DNA of 64,000 nt from Magnetospirillum moscoviense (GTDB taxonomy: Bacteria > Pseudomonadota > Alphaproteobacteria > Rhodospirillales > Magnetospirillaceae): the NCBI RefSeq assembly GCF_001650635.1, contig NZ_LWQU01000104.1, positions 62,001 through 126,000 of the forward strand, given 5' to 3'. The notes under the pieces are model-generated. The model was not told the origin of the DNA, did not search any database, and saw nothing but the letters and a program-made list of their open reading frames with translations. A program made the position numbers and the translations under genes. Each line of letters begins with the position of its first letter. The stretch's first letter is position 1. Positions 44,207-52,570 of this stretch are shown here, one piece after another.

Positions 44207-45474
44207 CGGGTCAGGATGTCGGCGACCCGTTCGCCGATTCGGTCGCCCAGAAGCAGGTTGCCCTGGGGCGTTGGATGGACGTAGTCGGTGAATGCGGTCC
44301 AGTCCACTCCCTGGAACACACTGTCTGCGTTCATGACGTCGAAGCCGGCGCGCCGGTCCTCGAGCCGGGTCAGACCATCCCATGCACGCGAATAGCCCTG
44401 GACGACGAAATTGACCGTGTGGTGGAAGTGGGTCCAGATCATGTCGGTCTCTTCGGCGGACATCGGATGTTTCAGGTAAAGGGTTGGCTGCAAGACCACC
44501 AGAAGCCGGCTCCCGGCACCCAGGATCACCGACTTCATCATGGCGACGTTGCGCAGGTAGGTATTCACGACCTCCCGGTTATAGGGGTCGAAATCGGTGC
44601 GGCCAGCGATGGCCGCCCGGTCGATGGGCAGCGCGTTCAGTCGGGTGCTCATTTGACCGGGTGCTGCCGATTTGGCCTTGTCGGGAAGGTCCGACGCCTT
44701 GCGCGGCGGGGCGCTCACGCCTGCCGACAGCGGGCGGAGCCGGGCCGCCGCGTAATCGACCACGGACAATTGCTGGGACAGGTCCGACAGATTGCGCAAA
44801 GCGCCATTGTGGTAACGTTCGAAGGCGAATTCGATGGCGCCGGCCAGATAGGCCTGGTTGGGCGGCATGTCGAAGCCGTGCTGGATGTCGTTGAAACCAT
44901 CCAAAACCACCACCAGGTCGGGGGCCATGTGTAGCCCGTGCAATTCCAGGGCGATCAACTCCTGAAACGATTTCCAGGCGGCGCCTGCCAAATTGACGAT
45001 GCGGATGGTCCGGTCGGGAAAGCGCTTTTCCAGAATGGCTTGGATGCGGGCGTCAAGGGTGCAGCGGGGGCCGATCCCCCAGCTCTGGGCTGCCGAGCCG
45101 CCGGTTATCACCACGCGTATCTCATCGGCGGTCTTGGGTCCTAGGGTGGTGAAGCTGTCGCCGCGATAGCCCTTGTCGTTGTAGTTCACCAACAAACGAT
45201 CGGGCCCCTCGCACTCGGGCTGCGGCTTCTTGGGAATCCAATAATCGGACCTGCCGGCGTGATGGGCCGAGTTGGGCGGTTGGACCTGTTCCACATAGGG
45301 CGAGTAACGGAAGAACATGCGATCCAGGATCGCGTCGCGGGCCGGTTTGGGCCCGATCCAGCGGAACGCCGCCTCGGTCAGGGTCAAGCCGCCGGCGACG
45401 ACCACCGCTAGGAAGACCAGATAGGCGACGCCCTTGGTCAAGGCGGCGGGCAGGGTGGACAGGCGTCGATGCAT
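44203..45474 (-). CDS. Membrane-anchored SGNH-hydrolase-fold protein
   Basis: 423 aa. One hydrophobic segment at about 15-35 anchors it with the rest periplasmic. ITGGSAAQSWG (Ser127) is block I; VVLDGFNDIQHG the Asn/Asp block; FTDYVHPTPQGNLLLGD ends the catalytic Asp-His. Closest in plan to the gene at 4032 and to AlgX/AlgJ-like partners of MBOAT acetyltransferases. The ATG shares one base with the amidotransferase stop (TGATG), and it ends with an ATGA overlap. Could move or remove acyl groups on the exported glycan. Confidence 0.78.
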   Translation of the reverse strand: MHRRLSTLPAALTKGVAYLVFLAVVVAGGLTLTEAAFRWIGPKPARDAILDRMFFRYSPYVEQVQPPNSAHHAGRSDYWIPKKPQPECEGPDRLLVNYNDKGYRGDSFTTLGPKTADEIRVVITGGSAAQSWGIGPRCTLDARIQAILEKRFPDRTIRIVNLAGAAWKSFQELIALELHGLHMAPDLVVVLDGFNDIQHGFDMPPNQAYLAGAIEFAFERYHNGALRNLSDLSQQLSVVDYAAARLRPLSAGVSAPPRKASDLPDKAKSAAPGQMSTRLNALPIDRAAIAGRTDFDPYNREVVNTYLRNVAMMKSVILGAGSRLLVVLQPTLYLKHPMSAEETDMIWTHFHHTVNFVVQGYSRAWDGLTRLEDRRAGFDVMNADSVFQGVDWTAFTDYVHPTPQGNLLLGDRIGERVADILTR

Positions 45475-47366
45475 CACCGGCTCTCCTCCATCCAGAAGCC
45501 CAGCATGGCCAGGACTCCCAGGCGATAACTGTTGTCCCGCCGCCGTGTCCGGTGATCGTGCCACAGCCGCTCGACGGCGTCGCGCTCGAACCAGTCCAGC
45601 ATGGCGGACGAGGTGGTCGCTTCATAAGCCAAGTCGCGCAGTCCGCCGGTCAGCCAATGGGCCAGCGGCGCGTTGAACCCCCGCTTGCGCCGGGCGAGGA
45701 CGGATTGGGGCAAGCGCGCTCGCTGAGACTGGCGCAAGAGGTACTTCTTCGAAAAACCGTTTAGCTTCCACTCAGGGGGGAGCGCGGCTGCCAGTTCGAC
45801 GATCCGATAGTCGAGCAGGGGCGCCCGTGCCTCAAGGGAGCAGGCCATGGTCGCCCGATCGACCTTGACCAAGACGTCGTCCACCAGGAAGGTGTTGATG
45901 TCCACATAGCTGGCCCGGTCCAGCCAGTGGCAGCCTGCGACCTCGGCAAAGAGGGCGTTGAAGCGGGCGAAAGGATCGTGGATGGTCACCGCCTGCCCCC
46001 GGTCTCCGCGCAGCAGGTTATGGCGCTCGTCGGCCGAGAGGATCTCTCGCCAGGAAGCGTGGGCGCGTTCCAAAGGCAGGGCCAGTCCGCCCAGGAATTG
46101 CTTGAGCTTGTAGTCCAGGCTGACCTTGCCGAAGCAGGTCGGCACCAGGGCATGGGCGGCGGCGGCCAAGCGGCGGGCGGCGGCGGGCGGCACGAAGCGC
46201 GACAAGCGTCGATGCAAGGCGGTGGCCACATAGGTCTCGTACCCGGCGAACAGTTCGTCCCCACCGTCACCCGACAGGGCCACGGTCACCTGTTCGCGGG
46301 CGAAACGGGCCAGATGATAGGTGGGCAGGATCGACGTGTCGGCGAAGGGTTCGTCGGCCATGCGGGCCAGGAAAGGAAGGGCAGCCCCCATGTCGGCATC
46401 GACGATGCGCGATGCGTGATCGACGCCAAGGATGCGCGCCACCTCCTCGGCCTGCGGCACTTCGCTGAATCCCCTTTCGCGAAACCCGATCGAGAATGTC
46501 TTGGTCCGGTCAGCTGGATGCAAGTGCGCCATGGCGGCGACGATAGTCGCCGAATCGATGCCGCCCGACAGGAAGGCGCCCAAAGGCACGTTGCCGACCA
46601 AGCGGATGCGGACGGCGTCATCGATCAGCGCGCGCAATTCCTCTGCGGCGCTTTTTTCGTCCGAGAATGTCCGCTTCTCGCGGAAACGTGCCGCCAAGTC
46701 CCAATATCGGTGAACTTCCAGTTCCTTCCCCGGCTCCAGCACCGCGAAATGGGCCGGCGGCAGTTTCTCGACGCCGTCCAGGATACATTGGTCGCCCAGC
46801 ACATACCCATGGGCAAGGAACTGGGACAAGGCCGCCGGACGGATCTGGGCTCCGGCCAACGCCGGGTGCCGCCGCAGCGCCTTGAGTTCCGACGCGAAGG
46901 CGATGCCGCCGGGCAGGCGTTTGAGAAACAGTGGTTTTTTGCCCAGCCGGTCGCGGGCCAGGACGAGCCGGCGTTGAGTCTGGTCCCAGATGGCCAGGGC
47001 GAACATGCCGTTGAGCCGCCGGAAGCAATCGGTGCCCCAGCGGGCATAGGCGTGCAGCAACACCTCGGTATCGCCGTGGGTGGAAAAACGTGCTCCCTCG
47101 CCCTCCAACTCGCGACGAAGGTCTGGGAAGTTATAGATTTCGCCGTTGAAGACGATGGACAGTCCCAGCGCCTGGCGGCTCATCGGTTGGTTGCTGGCGG
47201 CGTCCAGGTCGATAATGGCCAAGCGCAGATGGCCGAGCACCGCATGGCCGAAACCGACCACGGCGCAGTGATCCGGGCCGCGATGGGGCATGGTTGCCAC
47301 CATCGCCGCGACGGTTTCCCGGTCCGGCTCCTTTCGCCAATCGACGATCCCCGCGATGCCGCACAT
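45474..47366 (-). CDS. asnB: Asparagine synthase-type glutamine amidotransferase (copy 5)
   Basis: 630 aa with Cys2, HRGPD, RLAIIDLD, FNGEIYNF and STHGDTEVLL in the glutaminase domain. SGGIDS is at 267-272 and ALSGDGGDELFAGYE is canonical. It sits between two SGNH-fold genes of the MBOAT operon, sharing one base with the downstream one and 15 bases from the upstream. That position is not usual for asparagine supply and points to modification of the acylated glycan or its acyl donor. Acceptor unknown. Confidence 0.9.
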   Translation of the reverse strand: MCGIAGIVDWRKEPDRETVAAMVATMPHRGPDHCAVVGFGHAVLGHLRLAIIDLDAASNQPMSRQALGLSIVFNGEIYNFPDLRRELEGEGARFSTHGDTEVLLHAYARWGTDCFRRLNGMFALAIWDQTQRRLVLARDRLGKKPLFLKRLPGGIAFASELKALRRHPALAGAQIRPAALSQFLAHGYVLGDQCILDGVEKLPPAHFAVLEPGKELEVHRYWDLAARFREKRTFSDEKSAAEELRALIDDAVRIRLVGNVPLGAFLSGGIDSATIVAAMAHLHPADRTKTFSIGFRERGFSEVPQAEEVARILGVDHASRIVDADMGAALPFLARMADEPFADTSILPTYHLARFAREQVTVALSGDGGDELFAGYETYVATALHRRLSRFVPPAAARRLAAAAHALVPTCFGKVSLDYKLKQFLGGLALPLERAHASWREILSADERHNLLRGDRGQAVTIHDPFARFNALFAEVAGCHWLDRASYVDINTFLVDDVLVKVDRATMACSLEARAPLLDYRIVELAAALPPEWKLNGFSKKYLLRQSQRARLPQSVLARRKRGFNAPLAHWLTGGLRDLAYEATTSSAMLDWFERDAVERLWHDHRTRRRDNSYRLGVLAMLGFWMEESR

Positions 47367-47381
47367 GTTGTATTCCTCCCC

Positions 47382-48680
47382 CTATCTCACCGCTTGGCCG
47401 AGTCCGTGGCTGGTCACCAATCGGCGCCCAGCGAAGGTCCCGATCAACTGGTCCATGAGGGGCTGGTCGAACAGCCGGGCGAGGTCGGGCTCGCGCTCCG
47501 CCATCGCGCGAAACATCCGCATGTAGGCAACGTCTTGTCCATGGACGTCATCCATGAACTCGCACTCGGTCGCGCCCAGAGAGCGGATGTCGTGGAAGTC
47601 GAACACCGACGGGAAGGTGGCATGCATGGCCGTGCGCCATTGGTCAACAAAGGCGTAGGACGGATCCCCGGTCATCCGATCGATCATCGAGGGCGGCAGC
47701 GGCGGCAGGATCGGCACCACATGAACGGAGGCCGTCGCCAGCGAATCGACGAACGCCTTGAATGCGGCGACCTTGGCCGGGTCGAGTTTCTGATCCGGAC
47801 GATAGGCTCCATGGGGCAGCCGCTGCTTGGCTGGGAAGTCGCCCAGATACGAACAGGTGGTTTCGGCCTTGTCGTCGATCGCCTTCAGCCAGAGATAGTA
47901 ATACGACCCATCCTGGGCAATGCCGCTGCCGTTGAGAACGGCGGAATACCCCACCGCCTCGATTGGACCCCGCCGGGTCGGATACCGACCGCGAATGACA
48001 TCGAAATATTGGGTCCAAGTCAGGACACCATCGCGGATCAAGGCGCGGGGCAAGGCGACCGCGCGCAGCCAATGAGCCAGTAATCCGTCTCCCGCCAGTG
48101 CGATTCCTCGGTTTTTGGGCGCATGACGGACGGTGGTGACCGGGGTGGCCGCCTGGCCGATGGGGACGTCGGTCATGAACCAGAAATAGTCCAGGAACAA
48201 CAAAACGACGCGGATGCTGGGCTGCGCCAATATTTCCTGCTTCTTAATGTCTAGGTCTGCAAGAGGGAAATTGGTGGAGCGCCCAAATCTGCCCCCGAAA
48301 TTGTAGAACTTTGTCCTGAACATATAGTCACGAACCGGAAACGATCGTGATGATCCGATGGCGATCACTTCAGGAGCGGCCATTGCCAGTACGTGACGTT
48401 TGAAGCTGCTGTTATTTTCTTTCTCGATGGTCAGGCCGTTATACAGGATTGGCGCGCCCTTCGCCTGGCTGGCGATCAACTGGTCCAGAGACCAAAATTC
48501 GTTCAGGCGCCACATGAAGATGGTATTCATGGTCGCGCCGATAATGGTCACCCCCATCGCCAGCGTCAGGAATGCCAGACCGAAGCGTCGGAAGGGGCGA
48601 TGCGCCGGCCGGGCGGCAATGCGCCGCCGCCCGAACCGGATCGGCCACTGAGCCAGGAGGGTGGATCGCAAGTCCTGCAT
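47382..48680 (-). CDS. Membrane-anchored MBOAT-partner protein (SGNH/DltD-like)
   Basis: 432 aa. A hydrophobic segment at about 34-54 precedes a periplasmic domain. VIAIGSSRSFPVRDYMF has the Ser-containing block of DltD/AlgJ-type SGNH proteins, and VVLLFLDYFWF follows. FMDDVHGQDVAYMRM supplies a late Asp-His pair. The ATG shares a base with the MBOAT stop (TGATG), the normal arrangement for an MBOAT and its SGNH partner in alginate, D-alanine or cellulose acylation. Likely the periplasmic half of the acyl transfer machine. Confidence 0.7.
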   Translation of the reverse strand: MQDLRSTLLAQWPIRFGRRRIAARPAHRPFRRFGLAFLTLAMGVTIIGATMNTIFMWRLNEFWSLDQLIASQAKGAPILYNGLTIEKENNSSFKRHVLAMAAPEVIAIGSSRSFPVRDYMFRTKFYNFGGRFGRSTNFPLADLDIKKQEILAQPSIRVVLLFLDYFWFMTDVPIGQAATPVTTVRHAPKNRGIALAGDGLLAHWLRAVALPRALIRDGVLTWTQYFDVIRGRYPTRRGPIEAVGYSAVLNGSGIAQDGSYYYLWLKAIDDKAETTCSYLGDFPAKQRLPHGAYRPDQKLDPAKVAAFKAFVDSLATASVHVVPILPPLPPSMIDRMTGDPSYAFVDQWRTAMHATFPSVFDFHDIRSLGATECEFMDDVHGQDVAYMRMFRAMAEREPDLARLFDQPLMDQLIGTFAGRRLVTSHGLGQAVR

Positions 48681-50179
48681 CAGAATTGCCAGTAAATGAA
48701 CTGCGATGTATCGCCAAACGTGGCGATGCCGGCCAGGAACAGGATCGAGGCGGCTACCGCCCACGCCACCGTCGGCCGCCAATCCGGTAGCAGGGACCAC
48801 CGGTCATAGGCCTCGCGATGGAAATCGACCACCGGCCGGTAACGCCGCATCAAGGACGGGACATTGGGCAGGGCCAGTGCGGTGACCATGCCGGCGGCCA
48901 GCCATGCCAGTTTGGACTTCGCCGCGAGAACGGTCTGGAGGTCGGCGGCAAGGGATAGCCGGCCGTCCATGCCGAACATAGCCTGGAGCATTGCGCCGGC
49001 CTGGCCAAGGCTGTCCGAGCGGAACAACACCAAGGTGGTGGTGATGAGTATGAAGGTTCCCAGCCATTTGGCAGCGCTCAACGCTACCGGCGGCCGGCGG
49101 CCGGGCGGTCCGAGCCAGGCTCGAGCCAAGTGATTGGCGACCAGCAGAACGCCGTGGATCGCTCCCCACAATACGAATGTCCAATCCGCCCCATGCCAGA
49201 TGCCACACAGAAGCATCAGCACGAATAGAGACGCCGACATCACCAGATGGCGGCGGATGGTTCCGCCGCGCTGACCGCCCAGGGCGAACATCAGCGGCAT
49301 GAATACATAGTCGCGTAAGAAGCGGGACAGGGTGATGTGCCAGCGGCGCCAGAACTCGATCATGCTGGTCGATCGCAGCGGTGAATTGAAGTTCAGGGGC
49401 AGTCGTATGCCGAACAGTCGGGCCAGGCCAATGGCCATGTCCGAGTAGGCTGAAAAATCGAAATAGATCTGCAAGGTGTAGAACACCGCCGCCAGCCAGC
49501 CCTCGACCAACCCGATCGGCTGGCCGGCCGCCGCCTGGTTGAACGTCGGGGTGGCCAGGGTGCCGAAGGTGTCGGCAAATATCTCTTTCTTGAACAATCC
49601 GATCGCGAACATGGACAAGGCGATGGCCACGTCGCGCCAACGCAAGGCAAAAGCGCCGCACTGGTGGAATTGGGGCGCGACCTCGGAATAGCGGACGATC
49701 GGGCCGGCGATCAGCTGGGGGAAGAAACTGACGTAAAGCGCGTAGTCGGTCAGGCTGTCGGGCCGGCGGAAGCGCTGGCGGCGGCAATCCACGAGGAAGC
49801 TGATCTGATGCAGCGTGTAGAACGAGACCCCCAGCGGGATGACCAGGCTGGCGCGGACAGCAGGATCGACATCGACGAACGCTCCGGCCAGGAAGTAGCG
49901 ATACTTGAAATAGGCTAGCCAGCCCAAATTGACGGCGATGCCGCCCCACAGGAGGCCCAGCGATCCGCTGGCGTGGATGCGGCGGCCGAGGGCGAAGTTG
50001 GCGATGATCGAGACCAACAGCAAAAACAATGCCGTTGGATCCCAATAGGCGTAGAACGCCAGGGACCCGGCCAGCATGGTGATTGCTGCCGCAGCGGGGG
50101 CCAGGTGGTGGGACAACCAGACGGCACCGACCAGAATCGGCAGGAAAAAGAAGATGAACTCGAAGGAATTGAAGAGCAT
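48680..50179 (-). CDS. MBOAT family O-acyltransferase (AlgI-like)
   Basis: 499 aa, about eleven membrane segments. FFLPILVGAVWLSHH opens the family pattern; SFFPQLIAGPIVRYSEV and QIYFDFSAYSDMAIGLARLFG are AlgI-type hallmarks. The conserved His residues are H281 (RRWHITLS) and H329 (GIWHGADW). The family passes acyl groups across the membrane to glycans. First gene of the 17-gene minus-strand run; it points away from the acyl-carrier-protein operon, sharing its 183-base control region. Confidence 0.92.
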   Translation of the reverse strand: MLFNSFEFIFFFLPILVGAVWLSHHLAPAAAAITMLAGSLAFYAYWDPTALFLLLVSIIANFALGRRIHASGSLGLLWGGIAVNLGWLAYFKYRYFLAGAFVDVDPAVRASLVIPLGVSFYTLHQISFLVDCRRQRFRRPDSLTDYALYVSFFPQLIAGPIVRYSEVAPQFHQCGAFALRWRDVAIALSMFAIGLFKKEIFADTFGTLATPTFNQAAAGQPIGLVEGWLAAVFYTLQIYFDFSAYSDMAIGLARLFGIRLPLNFNSPLRSTSMIEFWRRWHITLSRFLRDYVFMPLMFALGGQRGGTIRRHLVMSASLFVLMLLCGIWHGADWTFVLWGAIHGVLLVANHLARAWLGPPGRRPPVALSAAKWLGTFILITTTLVLFRSDSLGQAGAMLQAMFGMDGRLSLAADLQTVLAAKSKLAWLAAGMVTALALPNVPSLMRRYRPVVDFHREAYDRWSLLPDWRPTVAWAVAASILFLAGIATFGDTSQFIYWQF

Positions 50180-50362
50180 TGCCCTGGGATCCGGAACTAT
50201 GCAACCTGCTCCCGTAGGGGGCGGACGATAGACGGAATTTGTTGCCCGGACAAGGGGCGAGCCGTGGCGACAGATCGGGACAGCGCTTTCGGAATCTGCT
50301 AACGTTCGGTCCTCTCGGGACGCCCTGGGGGCAGGAATTCACGGATAAGGGGAGGTTCGATC
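50180..50362. promoter_or_regulatory. Divergent control region between the MBOAT and ACP operons
   Basis: No gene in 183 bases. On the minus strand TTGTCC (50248-50253) and TATCGT (50225-50230) are 17 bases apart, each 4 of 6 to sigma70 consensus, giving a leader of about 40 bases to the MBOAT ATG. On the plus strand only a weaker pair (GGGACA, 17 bases, TAACGT) is visible. A shared region would allow co-regulation of carrier-protein and MBOAT genes. Confidence 0.35.
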
Positions 50363-50629
50363 TTGTCGAATGCGGCCAGAGACGTGATCGTCGAGTACCT
50401 ACAGGCCACGTTCCTCTTCGACCTGCGACAGGAGCGTCTGGACGACCGGTCCAATCTTTTTGAGGCTGGCTTCGTCGATTCCTACGGCTTGGTGGAGTTG
50501 GTGGGGTTTCTTGAACGGACCTTCTCGATCCGCCTGACCGATTCGGACCTGACCTCGCCCAGGCTGGCATCGATCGACGGCATGGTGCGGATGGTCGCTG
50601 AAAAAGGCGGGGCGATCTCCCATGGCTGA
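50363..50629 (+). CDS. Acyl carrier protein (dedicated)
   Basis: 88 aa from TTG 50363, with AAGGGGAGG (50347-50355) about 8 bases before it. Helix-rich and acidic; the phosphopantetheine-attachment serine is Ser40 in GFVDSYGLVELV, followed by FLERTFSIRLTDSDL, a standard carrier-protein helix II/III. It would be loaded by a holo-ACP synthase and hold an acyl (or aminoacyl) thioester. It overlaps the next gene by 8 bases. The fatty-acid AcpP is normally elsewhere beside fab genes, so this copy is likely specialised. Confidence 0.88.
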   Translation: MSNAARDVIVEYLQATFLFDLRQERLDDRSNLFEAGFVDSYGLVELVGFLERTFSIRLTDSDLTSPRLASIDGMVRMVAEKGGAISHG

Positions 50630-51650
50630 AGGGCGGGCCGCGCCCCGGCGCTGCGTTCGGTGCGTGCTTCCCGACACCTTTCCCGGCCTCACCATGCATG
50701 CCGACGGTGTCTGTTCCCTGTGCCGCGACTTCGATCGCGCAGCCCCGGATACCGAAGCCACCGCCTTGGCGCGCCTCGAGGCAGCGTTCGACCAGGTCCG
50801 CGGCAAGTCCGCCCGCTATGACGCGGTCGTGGCGTATAGCGGCGGAAAGGATTCCAGTTGGCTTTTGTACCTGCTGGTCAGGCGCTGGAAGCTGCGCTGT
50901 TTGGCGGTGACTATCGATAACGGCTTCGTCGTGGACCAGGCCTTGACCAATATCCGCGCGGTGACCGATGCCCTGGAGGTGGACCATATACTCGTCCGGC
51001 CTGCATTCGGTTTCTTACGGCAAGTTTACCAGGAAAGCCTGCGAGGTGGCCTCCATGTGCCGGCCGCCGCCACCCGGGCCAGCGATATCTGCAATTCCTG
51101 CATCGGGCTGATCAACAATCATGTGGTCTCGACCGCTGTCCACCATCAGGCGCCGATCGTCGCCGGCGGCTATGTCGCTGGCCAGGTTCCCCGCAATTCG
51201 GCCATATTGACGGTTCCCCTGGCCGCGCTGGATGCCGGCGCCCGTTCGCTCCAGGACCGACTGGCTGACCGGCTTGGTGATGGCGCCCGCGCCCACGTCG
51301 AACGGTTTCCTGGGGCGGCAAGCGTGATGATCGCCAATCCGTTGCTGGTCTCTTCCTATTCCGAGGAACGGCTGCTGGCCGATATCGAGCCTTTGGGATG
51401 GCGGCGCCCCGTCGATACCGGACTGCATTCCAGTAATTGCCGACTGAACGACCTGGGGATACTGGCTCACCACCAGCGTTACGGCTTCCATCCCTATGTG
51501 GGCGAGTTGGCGGAACAGGTCCGGCGGGGATCGCTGTCGCGCGCCGAAGCTCTGAAACGGATCGAGGCGTTGCCCGACATCCAAGAGCTGAGGGAGGAAA
51601 TCGCCCGCCTCGGCCTGAACCAGGAGTTGGCGCCATTTCCACGGCAGTGA
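50622..51650 (+). CDS. ATP-PPase, WbpG-like N-acetyl-sugar amidotransferase family
   Basis: 342 aa. A zinc-binding pair CVRC (11-14) and CSLC (31-34) leads to SGGKDS (73-78), the pyrophosphatase P-loop; a second CxxC is at 157-160 in DICNSCIG. This is the plan of WbpG/PseA-type enzymes that adenylate a substrate and install ammonia (acetamidino groups) on sugars, normally with HisH/HisF-like ammonia partners that are absent here; an AsnB glutaminase could replace them. Other N-type ATP-PPases are possible. Overlaps the ACP by 8 bases and the AT by 4 (GTGA). Confidence 0.72.
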   Translation: MAEGRAAPRRCVRCVLPDTFPGLTMHADGVCSLCRDFDRAAPDTEATALARLEAAFDQVRGKSARYDAVVAYSGGKDSSWLLYLLVRRWKLRCLAVTIDNGFVVDQALTNIRAVTDALEVDHILVRPAFGFLRQVYQESLRGGLHVPAAATRASDICNSCIGLINNHVVSTAVHHQAPIVAGGYVAGQVPRNSAILTVPLAALDAGARSLQDRLADRLGDGARAHVERFPGAASVMIANPLLVSSYSEERLLADIEPLGWRRPVDTGLHSSNCRLNDLGILAHHQRYGFHPYVGELAEQVRRGSLSRAEALKRIEALPDIQELREEIARLGLNQELAPFPRQ

Positions 51651-52570
51651 TCTTTCCCGGGCAGGGAGCCCACCGAGTAGAAATGGCGGATGCGGTGATC
51701 GACGACGATGTCGTGCGTCTCCATCGGCCATTGCTCGCCGATCTGCTGGGCGAGGATCCGGTGGACGGGATGGCCCGGGGAGGCATGGACTTCCTGTCTC
51801 GGCCCGACGTCGTTTCGGCCATGGTGGTTTTGGTCGCGATGGCGTATTACCACCGCTATCGTCAAGACGGCGGCACCTGCGACGGGGTGGCCGGCTATAG
51901 CGTCGGGCAATGGACCGCCCTGTGGGCGGCCGGGATCGTGGATGCCGAAACGGCCCTGACCGCCGTGGTGCGTCGCGGCCAGCGCCTGCGCGATGCGGCT
52001 GGGCTTCACCCCGGAACCATGGTCGCGGTGATAGGCCTGTCCGACGATGTGGTCGAGGCGGTGTGCGCTGAACTTCGGCGGAATGGTGCCGGTGCCTGGA
52101 TCGCCAACTACAATGCTCCTGGTCAATTGACTGTCAGCGCCCAGGCGACCGTGGTCGAGCCTCTGATGGAGATGATGCGTGAACGCGGCGCCCATCTGGT
52201 CGAGCCCATCGCCGTGCAGGGTGCCTGGCACTGTCCGATGATGGACGAGGCGGCGCGCGGGTTCGCTTCGGATCTGGAAACGATCGTTCTCGGCAACGCC
52301 ACGGTGGCAGTGATCGACAACGTTACGGGTGTTCTCATGCCCGAAGCCGAAGTCGATCGTCGGCGGATTTTGGCCGACCACCTGCGCCGGCCAGTACGTT
52401 GGGCGCAGGGCATCCGTCATCTGGCTGGTCTAGGAATCGACACTTTTGTCGAGGTGGGGTATGGCGACCTGTTGACCCGCTTCGGCTTGTTCATTGACCG
52501 GACTCTGACCCACAGGGCAGTGCGACCATTGCCGCGGATGCGGAGGAAGGGTCGGCCATGTGCGGAATAG
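51647..52570 (+). CDS. Malonyl-CoA:ACP transacylase-like acyltransferase (FabD family)
   Basis: 307 aa from GTG 51647 (GTGA overlap), so the protein begins MIFPGQGAHR as the family does. Ser85 in GYSVGQW is the nucleophile, His195 in GAWHCPMM its partner, and Arg110 in VVRRGQ sits 25 residues after the Ser, as Arg117 does after Ser92 in E. coli FabD, where it binds the malonyl carboxylate. NYNAPGQLTVSA is also kept. It should load malonyl (or a similar diacid) onto the neighbouring ACP. No ketosynthase is nearby, so chain extension is not suggested. Confidence 0.87.
   Translation: MIFPGQGAHRVEMADAVIDDDVVRLHRPLLADLLGEDPVDGMARGGMDFLSRPDVVSAMVVLVAMAYYHRYRQDGGTCDGVAGYSVGQWTALWAAGIVDAETALTAVVRRGQRLRDAAGLHPGTMVAVIGLSDDVVEAVCAELRRNGAGAWIANYNAPGQLTVSAQATVVEPLMEMMRERGAHLVEPIAVQGAWHCPMMDEAARGFASDLETIVLGNATVAVIDNVTGVLMPEAEVDRRRILADHLRRPVRWAQGIRHLAGLGIDTFVEVGYGDLLTRFGLFIDRTLTHRAVRPLPRMRRKGRPCAE

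Noticed and set aside
45927-48083. A 718-codon open frame on the plus strand opposite copy 5 and the SGNH-like gene
   Set aside because: Shadow of two well-supported minus-strand genes; low-complexity Gly/Gln/His composition.
28829-50252. An 11-base string TTGCCCGGACA found in two intergenic regions (28829-28839 minus, 50242-50252 plus)
   Set aside because: Considered as an operator, but it is not palindromic, lies at different places relative to the promoters, and two copies of some 11-mer are expected in 64 kb.
48804-50987. A 727-codon open frame on the minus strand crossing the MBOAT gene, the control region and the ACP
   Set aside because: It crosses genes in two directions and has Pro/Arg/Ser-rich composition without motifs; the MBOAT frame with conserved His is the real one.
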